NCBI GenBank assembly: GCA_004020645.1
Contig: SAQL01000008.1
Span: 1 to 64,000, forward strand
Origin: Mesorhizobium sp.
GTDB taxonomy: Bacteria > Pseudomonadota > Alphaproteobacteria > Rhizobiales > Rhizobiaceae
Length of the DNA stretch: 64,000 nucleotides
Direction: 5' to 3'
How positions within the stretch are numbered: the stretch's first letter is position 1; each line of letters starts with the position of its first letter. Of the stretch, positions 37,955-47,277 are shown one piece after another. Position numbers and translations under genes: made by a program. Under the pieces are notes generated by a model that worked only from the letters and a program-made list of their open reading frames with translations, was not told where the DNA came from and searched no databases.

Positions 37955-40900
37955 CTACCGTCCTGGCCTGCCCGTCTTACCCGGCCGGCGCTTTTCACGG
38001 CGGGCATCGGCTGGATCTTCGTAGGAGCCGATGCCGGTACGCTCGCGCTTGACCGGCTTGTCGCCCTCAACAGGCTTTTCGGTCCGCCGCACGGTCATCT
38101 CGTCGAGCGAGTTCTTCTTGAACAGCGGCTTGGTCGAGTCGCCTGGAATGCCGAAGTCGGAGCCGTGCGCCTCTTGCGCCGACTGTTTCTTGAACAGAGA
38201 GCGCGACACCGCGCCGGCTGGCGTCGGCATATCAGTGCCCGGGCCCATCGCGTCGAGCGAGGGTTTGGCAAAGAGTGGCTTCTTGACCGGCACGGCACCG
38301 TCGGCGCCCATCTCGTCGAGCGCGGGCTTGCGGAACAGGCCCTTGCCGTCATCGTCCACCGTGCGGTGGATGGCGCGGCCCTTGTTGTGCTTGCCCTTTT
38401 CGCGGCCCGAAACCGGGCTTTCCATATCGGCATATTTGGCCAGCGGATCGTCGGAAATGGACAGTTCCATCTCGCGTAGCCGTTTGATCTCGTCGCGGAT
38501 GCGGGCCGCCTTCTCGAAATCGAGATTGGCGGCGGCGTCGCGCATCTGCTTGTCCATCGCGTCGAGATGGGCTTTCAGGTTGTTGCCCATCATCGCGCCG
38601 GCGCTGTCGGTGAACTGCGAGATGTCGGCGCGGACATGATCCTTCTCGTAGACCGAGTCCAGGATGTCGGAGATGCGCGACTTGACCGATTCCGGCGTGA
38701 TGCCGTTGGCCGCGTTCCACTCCATCTGCTTTTCGCGACGGCGGTTGGTCTCGGCCATCGCCCGCTCCATCGAACCGGTGACCTGGTCGGCATAGAGGAT
38801 GACCTTGCCGTCGACATTGCGCGCGGCGCGGCCGATGGTCTGGATCAGCGACGTTTCGGAGCGCAGGAAGCCCTCCTTGTCGGCATCCAGAATGGCAACG
38901 AAGCCGCATTCGGGAATGTCGAGGCCTTCGCGCAAAAGGTTGATGCCGACCAGCACGTCGAAGGCGCCGAGGCGCAGGTCGCGCAGGATCTCGATGCGCT
39001 CCAGCGTGTCGATGTCGGAGTGCATGTAGCGGACGCGAATGCCCTGCTCGTGCAAATATTCGGTCAGGTCCTCGGCCATGCGCTTGGTCAGCACGGTGAC
39101 CAGCGTACGATAACCGGCCTTGGTCGTTTCGCGGATTTCGCCGACGACATCGTCGACCTGGGTCTTGGCCGGGCGCACCTCGACTGGCGGATCGATCAGG
39201 CCGGTCGGGCGGATGACCTGCTCGGCAAAGACGCCGCCGGACTGCTCCATCTCCCAGGCTCCGGGCGTCGCCGAAACCGCGACGGAGAGCGGGCGCATGG
39301 CGTCCCACTCCTCGAAGCGCAACGGCCGGTTGTCCATGCAGGACGGCAGACGGAAGCCGTATTCGGCCAGCGTCGCCTTGCGGCGAAAGTCGCCGCGATA
39401 CATGCCGCCGATCTGCGGCACGGTGACATGGCTTTCGTCGATGAAGACCAGCGCGTTGTCGGGGATGTACTCGAACAAGGTCGGCGGCGGATCGCCCGGC
39501 TGGCGGCCGGTGAGATAGCGCGAATAGTTCTCGATGCCAGCGCAGGAGCCGGTCGCCTCAAGCATCTCGAGATCGAAGCGGGTGCGCTGCTCCAGCCGCT
39601 GCGCCTCCAGCAGGCGTCCTGCCCGTTCGAGTTCGACCAGTCGGTGCTTGAGCTCTTCCTTGATCGACTTGATGGCCTGGTTCAACGTCGGGCGCGGCGT
39701 CACATAGTGCGAATTGGCGTAGATCTTTACGCTCTTCAGCTCGCCGGTCTTCTGGCCGGTCAGGGGATCGAACTCGGTAATCGCCTCGATCTCGTCGCCG
39801 AACAGCGAAATACGCCAGGCCCGGTCTTCCAAGTGGGCCGGGAATATCTCGATCGTGTCGCCGCGCACGCGGAACGAGCCGCGGACGAAATTGATATCCT
39901 GCCGCTTGTATTGCTGGGCGACGAGATCGGCGAGCAGCGCGCGCTGGTCGAGCCGGTCGCCGATCTGCATCTGGAAGGTCATCGCCGTATAGGTTTCGAC
40001 CGAGCCGATACCGTAGATGCAGGACACCGAGGCGACGATGATGACGTCGTCGCGCTCCAGCAGCGAGCGCGTCGCCGAATGGCGCATGCGGTCGATCTGC
40101 TCGTTGATCGAGGATTCCTTTTCGATAAAGGTATCCGTCCGCGGCACGTAGGCTTCCGGCTGGTAGTAGTCGTAGTAGGAGACGAAATACTCGACGGCGT
40201 TTTCCGGGAAAAATTTCTTGAATTCGGAATAAAGCTGTGCGGCCAGCGTTTTGTTCGGCGCCAGGATCAAGGCAGGGCGCTGCGTCTCCTCGATCACCTT
40301 GGCCATGGTGAAGGTTTTTCCCGAACCGGTGACGCCGAGCAGCACCTGGGTGCGGTCGTTGTCGTTGACGCCCTCCACCAGATCCTTGATCGCCGTCGGC
40401 TGGTCGCCGGCCGGCTCGAAATCCGACACCATCTTGATGGCAATGCCGCCTTCGGACTTTTCAGGCCGGGCAGGGCGGTGCGGCGTCCACAGCACGCCAT
40501 CCTTGTGCAGCGGGTTGCCGGATTCGATCAGCGCCGACAGCGCCGCAACGGTGGCGGTGACGCCGCCGGAGGCCATGGTCTCGGCTTCCTCCAGCGAAAC
40601 ATCGAGGCCGGCGACCGGATTGAGGCCGGCCGCGGTGCGCTCCCGCGCCGACGCCGCGCCGCCCATCGAGGTGCCTCGCGCCGTGCGGCCCGGAGAGGAG
40701 GAGCGTTCGGGGATCTTTTTCGCCTTGGCGCCTTCCCTCCCCCTTGAGGGGAGGGTGGCGGCGGAGCCGCCGGGTGGGGTCGGTGCGGCCGGGCTCGACG
40801 TGCCCTCATGTTGAGCGCTTCCTTTGCCGACCCCCTCTGTCGCCTTCGGCGACATCTCCCCCTCGAGGCGGGAGACTTGGCGCCCTTCCCTTTCGGCTTC

Positions 40901-41104
40901 TTGCTCGATCTGCTCGGCCCAGTCGGCGATCGAGCCGGTCAGCGGCGCGCCTGAAAACTCGGCCTGCGGCGCCTCGGCAAAACCGCCCTTGTGCAGCGGC
41001 TCCGACGCACCGAGGAAATCGGTCAACGGGCTGCGCCGCTTGGGCGGCGAAGCGCGATCATCACGCGCCGGCGGCGGCGTTTTTTTATCAGAAAGTTTGG
41101 CCAT
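37955..41104 (-). CDS. uvrB: Excinuclease ABC subunit B, extended
   Basis: A 1049-residue UvrB, the damage-verification helicase of nucleotide excision repair. The core begins near residue 222 ([20 protein letters not shown]); Walker [14 protein letters not shown] is at about 257-269 and the beta-hairpin and helicase motifs follow. The E. coli protein has about 670 residues; here about 220 residues precede the core and about 150 follow. Residues 77-124 are translated from a repeat (40735-40874). The C-terminal part contains several LFxKxSLDEM-like repeats ([24 protein letters not shown]), a low-complexity tail. Start at 41104 is [10 protein letters not shown]. Confidence 0.95.
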   Translation of the reverse strand: MAKLSDKKTPPPARDDRASPPKRRSPLTDFLGASEPLHKGGFAEAPQAEFSGAPLTGSIADWAEQIEQEAEREGRQVSRLEGEMSPKATEGVGKGSAQHEGTSSPAAPTPPGGSAATLPSRGREGAKAKKIPERSSSPGRTARGTSMGGAASARERTAAGLNPVAGLDVSLEEAETMASGGVTATVAALSALIESGNPLHKDGVLWTPHRPARPEKSEGGIAIKMVSDFEPAGDQPTAIKDLVEGVNDNDRTQVLLGVTGSGKTFTMAKVIEETQRPALILAPNKTLAAQLYSEFKKFFPENAVEYFVSYYDYYQPEAYVPRTDTFIEKESSINEQIDRMRHSATRSLLERDDVIIVASVSCIYGIGSVETYTAMTFQMQIGDRLDQRALLADLVAQQYKRQDINFVRGSFRVRGDTIEIFPAHLEDRAWRISLFGDEIEAITEFDPLTGQKTGELKSVKIYANSHYVTPRPTLNQAIKSIKEELKHRLVELERAGRLLEAQRLEQRTRFDLEMLEATGSCAGIENYSRYLTGRQPGDPPPTLFEYIPDNALVFIDESHVTVPQIGGMYRGDFRRKATLAEYGFRLPSCMDNRPLRFEEWDAMRPLSVAVSATPGAWEMEQSGGVFAEQVIRPTGLIDPPVEVRPAKTQVDDVVGEIRETTKAGYRTLVTVLTKRMAEDLTEYLHEQGIRVRYMHSDIDTLERIEILRDLRLGAFDVLVGINLLREGLDIPECGFVAILDADKEGFLRSETSLIQTIGRAARNVDGKVILYADQVTGSMERAMAETNRRREKQMEWNAANGITPESVKSRISDILDSVYEKDHVRADISQFTDSAGAMMGNNLKAHLDAMDKQMRDAAANLDFEKAARIRDEIKRLREMELSISDDPLAKYADMESPVSGREKGKHNKGRAIHRTVDDDGKGLFRKPALDEMGADGAVPVKKPLFAKPSLDAMGPGTDMPTPAGAVSRSLFKKQSAQEAHGSDFGIPGDSTKPLFKKNSLDEMTVRRTEKPVEGDKPVKRERTGIGSYEDPADARREKRRPGKTGRPGR
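40735..40874. repeat. Repeat element read in frame inside uvrB
   Basis: A 140-bp block with a hairpin CCCTCCCC-5-GGGGAGGG at 40735-40755, then GGCGGCGGAGCCGCCGGGTG, and GTCGCCTTCGGCGACATCTC before a CCTCGAGG end near 40861-40868. Such blocks are normally intergenic in rhizobia. Here it has no stop in the uvrB frame and encodes residues 77-124 ([20 protein letters not shown] within them). Confidence 0.7.
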
Positions 41105-41174
41105 GCCCCGAATATGGGAGGTATCGGCCAAAATGGAAAGAGCGGAGTGACGAGGGGCGCGAGAGGAAACCAAA

Positions 41175-41198
41175 CTCCTGACACAAGGGTGTCAGGAG
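41175..41198 (-). terminator. Terminator hairpin of the leftward gene at 41215
   Basis: CTCCTGACAC and GTGTCAGGAG form a perfect 10-bp stem with a 4-nt loop, 17 bp past the stop; on the minus strand TTTGGTTT follows. Confidence 0.7.
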
Positions 41199-41214
41199 CG
41201 ATGTCGAAACGCCC

Positions 41215-42462
41215 TCAGTTGAACCACAGCGCAAATGTCAAAAACCCGGCGCCGCCGAACTGGCGCTGGATATGGTCGAACTCTTCGCTGGTGAGGATCT
41301 TTCCGCTCTCGAGATAGGGCGCGATGGACGGGCCGGTGATCGACAGCACCAGGTCGAAGGGCTTCGGTTCATCGAAGAAGCGCTTCATATTGATGCCTTT
41401 GTCGACGAAGCGGAAATGCGGCAGCAAGATGCGGCCTTCGAGCAGGTCCTCTGCCATGTCAAGCGCGGCGTGCCAGGCCTGGACCTGCGCCTCGCCGACT
41501 TCCAGGCCGGTGAGCGGGCTGGCGCCTTTCTGTTGCGGGCCGGGCAGCCATTCGCGGTCGTTGTCGGTCTCGGCGCGGATCGCTTTCCAGTCTTCGCGGG
41601 ACAGGCGGATCATCTCCATGAGATGGCGGCGCGCCGCCTGCCGCCGCTCCGGTTCGACCACCGGCCAGTTGACCAGATGGACCAGCGAGATGAAATCGGC
41701 GATGCGCCATTCGGACGACAACATGCCGCCGCTCATGCCGCCGTCCGGCGGCACGAGCGTGTCCTGCAGCGGCAGTTTGGCGCGCGGGAACAGCATGTGG
41801 AACGAACCTTCGAAGGCGTTCCTGAAATCATGGGCGAGCCAGAAATCGGCCTGCGCCATCAGGAATTCGGCATAGCCCTGCAGCCAGTAGCCATCGGCGC
41901 GGTCGAAGCGGAAGGTGAGGGCGGGTGCGGCCGGGTCTGGCGCGCCGCCGCGTGACAGCGATGCCATGATCGCGGCGGCGCTTTCGTCCGGCGCGATCTG
42001 GCCATCCTCGTTGAGGTCGATGCCGAGACGTGTGAGGTCGACCTCTATGCCTATGTCGGCATCGGCAGGTACAGATCCGAGCGTGGCGGCGGACTTTTCC
42101 AACCGATCGCGGAAGGCGACCAGGATGGCGCGGAAGCCGTCGTAGGTCAGCGGCTCGGGATTGGGATTGTCCGGCACCGGCAGCCGCATCAGCGGCAGTA
42201 TGAATGATTGCGGGCTTTCGAAGCCGTGGCGGTGCAGGCCGCTGGCCAGGATCTCCAGCGCGGTGAAGAATTGGCCGGCGCCCGCGGCGTAGGCCGACGC
42301 GGGATCAGTGGGCGCGGCTTCGAGCGCTGTAAGCGTGCTGTCGCGGTCGGCTACGGTTTTTGCCTCGAACAGGGCGGCCGGTTCGGGGGCTGCGGCACCG
42401 GCAGAAGCAACCGGCAGTAGCAGAATAAGGGCGGATGCCAGCAGGCTCGAAAATCGCGTCAT
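41215..42462 (-). CDS. Exported protein with EF-hand-like loop
   Basis: A 415-residue protein with a signal peptide (MTRFSSLLASALILLLPVAS) and cleavage near AGAAAP. Residues around 150-162 contain GIDLNEDGQIAPDES, matching the EF-hand calcium loop D-x-N-x-D-G-x-I-x-x-x-E. The rest is helical with many acidic and aromatic residues, no known family. Probably periplasmic. Start at 42462 is the first Met giving a signal peptide and follows AGGACC. Confidence 0.6.
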   Translation of the reverse strand: MTRFSSLLASALILLLPVASAGAAAPEPAALFEAKTVADRDSTLTALEAAPTDPASAYAAGAGQFFTALEILASGLHRHGFESPQSFILPLMRLPVPDNPNPEPLTYDGFRAILVAFRDRLEKSAATLGSVPADADIGIEVDLTRLGIDLNEDGQIAPDESAAAIMASLSRGGAPDPAAPALTFRFDRADGYWLQGYAEFLMAQADFWLAHDFRNAFEGSFHMLFPRAKLPLQDTLVPPDGGMSGGMLSSEWRIADFISLVHLVNWPVVEPERRQAARRHLMEMIRLSREDWKAIRAETDNDREWLPGPQQKGASPLTGLEVGEAQVQAWHAALDMAEDLLEGRILLPHFRFVDKGINMKRFFDEPKPFDLVLSITGPSIAPYLESGKILTSEEFDHIQRQFGGAGFLTFALWFN

Positions 42463-42604
42463 CTTGGTCCTCCGGTATGCTGTTCGGCGGGAAGCATACA
42501 CGCAATTCGCGTGCCGCGCCTTGTCCGCACGATTCCGAACAGAGGCGCTTCGCTGTATCGGGCGCATCGTCTACCGTGGCCGTTCATTCCGGTACAGGCT
42601 GCGC

Positions 42605-43684
42605 GTGTCGAACTATCCGCTTTCCTACAAATTGTCTTGGCTGCCGCGTTTCCTGAAGCCGACGCTTGGCGGCGACGCCCGTGGTTTTGCACCGGCGGCA
42701 GGAACGATGATCGAGCCGCCGCCGGGACGGACGGTGCGGCTCGCCTTTGTCGGCGATATCTCGGCGGTGGCCAATCGCAGTGCGCCGCAATGCGACCCGG
42801 CGATCGCGACGTTGCTCGGCTCCGCCGATCTGGTGGTCGGCAATTGCGAAAGCCCGGTGGTGGAGCGACCGAGTGCGGCGATGGGCACGAAGCTTGGCAC
42901 CCGTCACGCCATGACCGAGCGGTTTCTTGCCGAGGCGCTGGCGGCCGTCGGCATCTCGCGCGAGAAACTGGTGCTATCGCTCGCCAACAATCATGTGCTC
43001 GATCAAGGCGTCGAGGGTTTCGACGAGACCGTGGCGGCGCTGAACCGTCTCGGCATCCGCAGCATTGGTACCGCCGCCGACGGTCCGGTCCAACGCCTTG
43101 CTGTCGGGCCGCTGACAATAGGCTTTGCCGCTTTTACGCTGTGGCGCAATGCCGGCGCGGCTGCGTTCGCGGGCCGTGTGTGGATGCAAGGCGACCCGGC
43201 ACGATGGCTGCGCGGCGCCGCCGTCGACCTCACCTGTGCCGTGCCACATTGGGATTGGGAATTCCGGCATTTTCCACAGGCTGAAACGCGGGCACTGGCA
43301 CGGCATTTGGCCGCGCAAGGCGTCGGGCTGATCGCAGGCCACCATGCCCATGTCGTGCAGCCGGTGGAGCGGATCGGCAAGGCGCTCGTCGCCTATGGGC
43401 TCGGCGATTTCCTCGGCACCGCCTTTGCGCGGCAGCCGTGGCCCGGCTGCATCGGGGGCATCCTGACCGCCGATATCAGCGCCGACGCCGGCACGCGTGG
43501 CGCCATTGCCGCCTACCGGCTGCATCCCTTCATGCGGCTGCGCGCCGGCGACCATGAGCGGCTGGTTCCGGTCGAGGCGCTGGAGGACCGAATGCGCAGC
43601 AAAGTCGAAAATCGGTGGAAAGCGATCTTCCCTTCTCCCCTTGTGGGAGAAGGTGGATCGGCGCGTCAGCGCCGAGACGGATGA
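42605..43684 (+). CDS. CapA-family metallophosphoesterase-like protein
   Basis: About 359 residues. The PGA_cap pattern is seen: RLAFVGDISA, VGNCESPV, SLANNHVLDQG and AGHHAHVVQPVE with DHxH-type metal ligands, as in poly-gamma-glutamate capsule protein CapA. I use the GTG at 42605 (VSNYPLSYKLSW); the ATG at 42707 is an alternative. The last about 18 residues (SPLVGEGGSARQRRDG) and the stop codon come from the repeat at 43632-43772, so the native C-terminus was probably lost or extended. Confidence 0.8.
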   Translation: MSNYPLSYKLSWLPRFLKPTLGGDARGFAPAAGTMIEPPPGRTVRLAFVGDISAVANRSAPQCDPAIATLLGSADLVVGNCESPVVERPSAAMGTKLGTRHAMTERFLAEALAAVGISREKLVLSLANNHVLDQGVEGFDETVAALNRLGIRSIGTAADGPVQRLAVGPLTIGFAAFTLWRNAGAAAFAGRVWMQGDPARWLRGAAVDLTCAVPHWDWEFRHFPQAETRALARHLAAQGVGLIAGHHAHVVQPVERIGKALVAYGLGDFLGTAFARQPWPGCIGGILTADISADAGTRGAIAAYRLHPFMRLRAGDHERLVPVEALEDRMRSKVENRWKAIFPSPLVGEGGSARQRRDG

Positions 43685-43772
43685 GGGGTGCTGGAAGAAA
43701 TGAGGCGTTAGCGTTCCCTGGAACACCCCTTATCCGGCCGCTCGCGGCCACCTTCTCCCCCAAGGGGAGAAG
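43632..43772. repeat. MITE-like repeat with hairpin ends, copy 4
   Basis: A 141-bp copy: CTTCTCCC-5-GGGAGAAG at 43632-43652 and its inverted variant at 43752-43772. Its left end overlaps the 3' end of the CapA-like gene, contributing in-frame codons and TGA. Confidence 0.8.
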
Positions 43773-43819
43773 GGATCACCGCCCACCCGGCGGGCGACTT
43801 TCCCGTAAAAGCGGCTATC

Positions 43820-44818
43820 ATGCAGCGTACAGGTCTCGATGGTGGGATGGCGATGGAAGCAGCGGATTTCATGCCTGATGAAGCTGACATCGCCGGCATC
43901 AAGAGCAATCTCGCGGCCTATGAGGCCGAAAGGGCTTCGGCCTACCGGCAAGTCCGCTGGCGGGTGCCGCTGTTCGTCGGTCTGGTGCTGGTGTTCGTGG
44001 CGCTTGTCGCCTGGCTTTTCAACAGGATCGCCGATCCCTACGAGCAATGGTTCTCGACACCGCATGTGTTGCTCTATGTCGTCGGGTTCGTGGCGGCGAT
44101 CCTGCTCTATTTCCAGGCGATCAAGCCGACGAGCACGTTGCAGCACCGCAAGACATTGCTGCCGATCATCTTCGGTTTTATCAGGGATATGCGCTACGAG
44201 CATGATGTGACGCCGAATTCGTTCGACCGGCTGCCGCGCGAGACGATCGGCACTTTCAGCACCAGGCGCTTCGACGACATCGTATCCGGCCGCTACGAGG
44301 GATTTCCGTTCGAGCTTTACGAAGCGGATCTCCGGCAAGGCACGGGCAAGAGCGGCACGATAGCATTCAAGGGGATCGTCGTTGCCTTCGAGACGATCGT
44401 GCCGTTCCCCGGCATATTGGTGGCCGCCCGCCGGAGCGACATGGCCGTCGGGTTCTTCCGCGGCATGTTCGCCAGCAAGATGCAGGAATTGTCATGCGGG
44501 GTGCCCGAGCTCGATGCCGTCTACGACTTCCGCACCGACAATGTCGAGGCGGCGCAGCCGCTGGTGAGCGGCCGGCTGGCGCAGGCACTGACATGGCTCA
44601 GCGAGACACGGCCTGATGATCCGGCGCGGGTTGCGCTTAACGGCAGCGACGGTTTCCTGCTGTTGCCGCAGACGAAGGACTTTTTCGAGCTGCCGGATAC
44701 CTCCGTGCCGCTCGACTACGCCAAGCATGTCGCGCCAATGATATCCGACATGGGCGCGATGCTGGCGACGGCCGCGCTGGTGCGCAAGGTCGGCGTAAAG
44801 GACGAGGCGGCGGGTTAG
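43820..44818 (+). CDS. DUF3137-domain membrane protein
   Basis: About 332 residues, with two transmembrane helices (about residues 48-68 and 80-100) and a large cytoplasmic DUF3137 domain containing FSTRRFDDIVSGRYEGFPFE and ALTWLSETRPDDPARVALNG. Function unknown. Start uncertain: ATGs at 43820, 43847 and 43853 are possible. The stop overlaps the convergent gene by 4 bp. Confidence 0.75.
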   Translation: MQRTGLDGGMAMEAADFMPDEADIAGIKSNLAAYEAERASAYRQVRWRVPLFVGLVLVFVALVAWLFNRIADPYEQWFSTPHVLLYVVGFVAAILLYFQAIKPTSTLQHRKTLLPIIFGFIRDMRYEHDVTPNSFDRLPRETIGTFSTRRFDDIVSGRYEGFPFELYEADLRQGTGKSGTIAFKGIVVAFETIVPFPGILVAARRSDMAVGFFRGMFASKMQELSCGVPELDAVYDFRTDNVEAAQPLVSGRLAQALTWLSETRPDDPARVALNGSDGFLLLPQTKDFFELPDTSVPLDYAKHVAPMISDMGAMLATAALVRKVGVKDEAAG

Positions 44819-45351
44819 CCGCTGGGCATCTTGGCCGCCAGCCAGTTCGCTGAACGCTTGGCCATTTCGATGGTCGCGGATGCGGCGCGGCCAAGGTCGG
44901 TCTTGACGACGGCGTAACCGTTCGTTGTGCGATACAGCACCGAGCGTCCGCCATCGACCACGGAGTCATAGGCAACCGGCGTGGCGGCTTCTGTTTCCGT
45001 CGCCGTTGTCAGCGATCCGACAGCAACGCTCGGCCGATGGCCCAATTCCGAGGGGAGCGGGTCGGTGGCTGTCTGCGCTGCCGACGTCAACTCGGGCATG
45101 AAGGCCGTCGCGGCAAACTGTGACGACGGCGTTTGCGTCGTGCGGCAGATGCCGGAGACCAGCGGATAGTTGAAATTGCGCGCGTGCAACATCTGGCTTT
45201 TCATGGCCGCTTCGCAATCGGCGATGGTCGACCACTTGGCCGGCGTCTCGCCGATATATTCGCAAAGCCTGGCATCGCAGTCGCAGCCGACGATGGTCAT
45301 GGCGACAAGGGCGGTCTTGATCACGGTCTTGTCCCTTCGAGTTGTTTGCAA
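44815..45351 (-). CDS. Putative exported or lipid-linked protein
   Basis: A 178-residue protein. After a charged start (MQTTRRDKTVIKT) comes a hydrophobic stretch and MTIVGCDCDARLCEYIGE, where the cysteine could be a lipobox but is unusual. The sequence SGICRTTQTPSS, a Thr/Ala-rich centre and a basic C-terminus follow. Four cysteines in the first half may form disulfides. No known family. Confidence 0.5.
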   Translation of the reverse strand: MQTTRRDKTVIKTALVAMTIVGCDCDARLCEYIGETPAKWSTIADCEAAMKSQMLHARNFNYPLVSGICRTTQTPSSQFAATAFMPELTSAAQTATDPLPSELGHRPSVAVGSLTTATETEAATPVAYDSVVDGGRSVLYRTTNGYAVVKTDLGRAASATIEMAKRSANWLAAKMPSG

Positions 45352-46186
45352 AAAACAGCCGAGGGCCTCGCGTGGCCGAGAATGACGCGCGACGCTCAGG
45401 CATCGTCAATCACCGTGGAACAAGGCGGGATTTGGCCGCGATTGTGGAGTGAGCGTGACGGTACGCCACGGAATATCTCACGGTCGCTGACTGTGGCCGA
45501 AAGGTCTCACGTAGACGTGTTCGAACTTGACGTCTGCTACGCGAGAGGAGCCCAAACGACAGTCGGCGCCGGGATTTCTCCCAGCGCCTCCCTGTCAGAT
45601 CAGGACACGGTCGCGGCAGCAACTTCCGTAAAGACGTCGCGCCATGCCGGCCTTGATGTTGACGGTCCTGCCAGCCACCGCCCGAGGGCAGCGTCCGTTC
45701 GGGACCTCGCCAGTGTCCACCATTGCGGGCTTCGTCCAGCGCGCCATCGAAGGTTTTTGCCGTCCTTCATGGCAGCATCGGTCCGCCGTAGGCGTTCGCA
45801 CGCTTTCCGCGGCCCGTAGGTCTCGGCGTCCCTCCTCAAATCAGGCAAGCCTGCTTTCGTTCGGGGCCGTACGGGCCTCAGGAAATCCGCCGTTTCGCTT
45901 TGCCTTTCGACCTGGCGATCGGTAGCCGCCTGAGATGAGTTTAACATAAGGGGGATAAGCGTTTGGCGAAACAGCAATGAACCTGTGAATAGCGGGATTA
46001 TCGGGGACTGAACTCGGCGGCCGAACGTTTTTCTGGACGAGATGCAGGGGGGCGGAACACGCCCTCATCTGCGGCGAGCAGCAAGATCGAACATTCGGCC
46101 CTTGCCCGACAGAGCGGCGCGGGCTTCAATGCCGGCAAAGGATTTTAGGACAGCAGTGTCGTTGCCGTCCTTTGGGGAGGGCGTTC
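45352..46186. other. Long region without a recognised gene
   Basis: About 830 bp. Both strands carry open frames of 60-130 codons, but none has a domain or good ribosome site; the minus-strand frame between 45600 and 45977 is the longest and has Arg/Trp-rich composition unlike its neighbours. It may be decayed coding sequence. A TTG-start lipid kinase begins at the right edge. Confidence 0.5.
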
Positions 46187-47125
46187 TTGAAGGTCGGGGT
46201 GGTTCTCAATCCGATTGCCGGTGGTGGCCGGCTCAGACGACATTGGCCTGAGGTCAGTGCTTCGCTCAGGAAAAATTTCGGCGATTTCGAGCTGCGCGAA
46301 ACGCAGGCGACCGGCGACGCCGAACGGCTGGCGCTCGTCCTTGTCGCCAGCGGCTTCGAACTGGTGATCGCGGCGGGCGGCGACGGCACAGCCAGCGAGG
46401 TGGCCGACGGACTGCTGCAAGCGTTTGCAGAAAGCGGCCGGACGGCCGAGCTCGGCCTGCTGCCTTGCGGCGCCGGCATCGATTTCGCCCGCGGGCTCGG
46501 TCTTTCGGACGACGTCGACCTGACGCTGAAGCGCATCGCCGAGGCCAAGGCTCGCAGGGTCGATGCCGGCCGCATCTCCTACGTTGACGACCATGGCGCG
46601 CTGGCCAGCCGTCATTTCATCAACATTGCCAGCCTCGGTCTTTCGGGCGCTACCGACCGGGCGGTCAACGCCGACAAGCGCAAGGGCAAGGTGTCGGCCA
46701 AGGCGCTGTTCTACTGGCGCACCGTGTGGGAATTCATGCGCTACCGGTTCCAGGACGTTGTGATCACCGTCGATGACGGCGTCCCGGTCGAGGCACGCGT
46801 GGCGCTGGTGGCGGTGGCCAACGGAAAGTTCTTCGGCGGCGGCATGATGATCGCGCCGGATGCCGAACTGGACGACGGGCAGTTCGACATCGTCATCCTG
46901 CGGGCGGCAGGCAAGTTGAAACTGATCTGGGATATCCGTCTGCTCTATGGCGGGCGGCATCGCAACCATCCGGCGATCACCATTTTGCGCGGCAAGAAAG
47001 TGGTTGTCGAACCGTTGGGCGATGTACAGAAGAACGGCGCGCTGGTCGACGTAGACGGTGAATCGCCGGGGCGCATACCGGCGACTTTCGAGATCCTGCC
47101 GGGCGCGCTGACGCTGAGGTATTGA
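46187..47125 (+). CDS. Diacylglycerol kinase-like lipid kinase
   Basis: A 312-residue YegS/DagK family protein. The N-terminus KVGVVLNPIAGGGRLRRHWPE and the catalytic AAGGDGTASEVADGL are clear; later NGKFFGGGMMIAPDAELDDG. The GGDGT loop binds the nucleotide. I use the TTG at 46187 with GGGGAGG 6 bp upstream; ATG is absent in the proper place. Members phosphorylate diacylglycerol, sphingosine or phosphatidylglycerol. Confidence 0.88.
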   Translation: MKVGVVLNPIAGGGRLRRHWPEVSASLRKNFGDFELRETQATGDAERLALVLVASGFELVIAAGGDGTASEVADGLLQAFAESGRTAELGLLPCGAGIDFARGLGLSDDVDLTLKRIAEAKARRVDAGRISYVDDHGALASRHFINIASLGLSGATDRAVNADKRKGKVSAKALFYWRTVWEFMRYRFQDVVITVDDGVPVEARVALVAVANGKFFGGGMMIAPDAELDDGQFDIVILRAAGKLKLIWDIRLLYGGRHRNHPAITILRGKKVVVEPLGDVQKNGALVDVDGESPGRIPATFEILPGALTLRY

Positions 47126-47277
47126 ATCAACGCGCTGAGACTTTGATTCACGTCGTTTCGGGTGTGATTCCGGTGATCAGGCCAACATGCTGATATTGCA
47201 TGATAACTGCCTGATGGCAGATCTCTAGTTTGGCCGGGAAACCAAGCGCACGATGAAGGCGTGGCTCTTGCGCGCGC

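Noticed and set aside
38567..40747. 726-codon plus-strand frame opposite uvrB
   Set aside because: Antisense frame of high-GC uvrB; composition is typical of shadows.
45600..45977. 126-codon minus-strand frame in the 45.4-46.2 kb gap
   Set aside because: No start signal, no domain, and alternative frames look equally protein-like.
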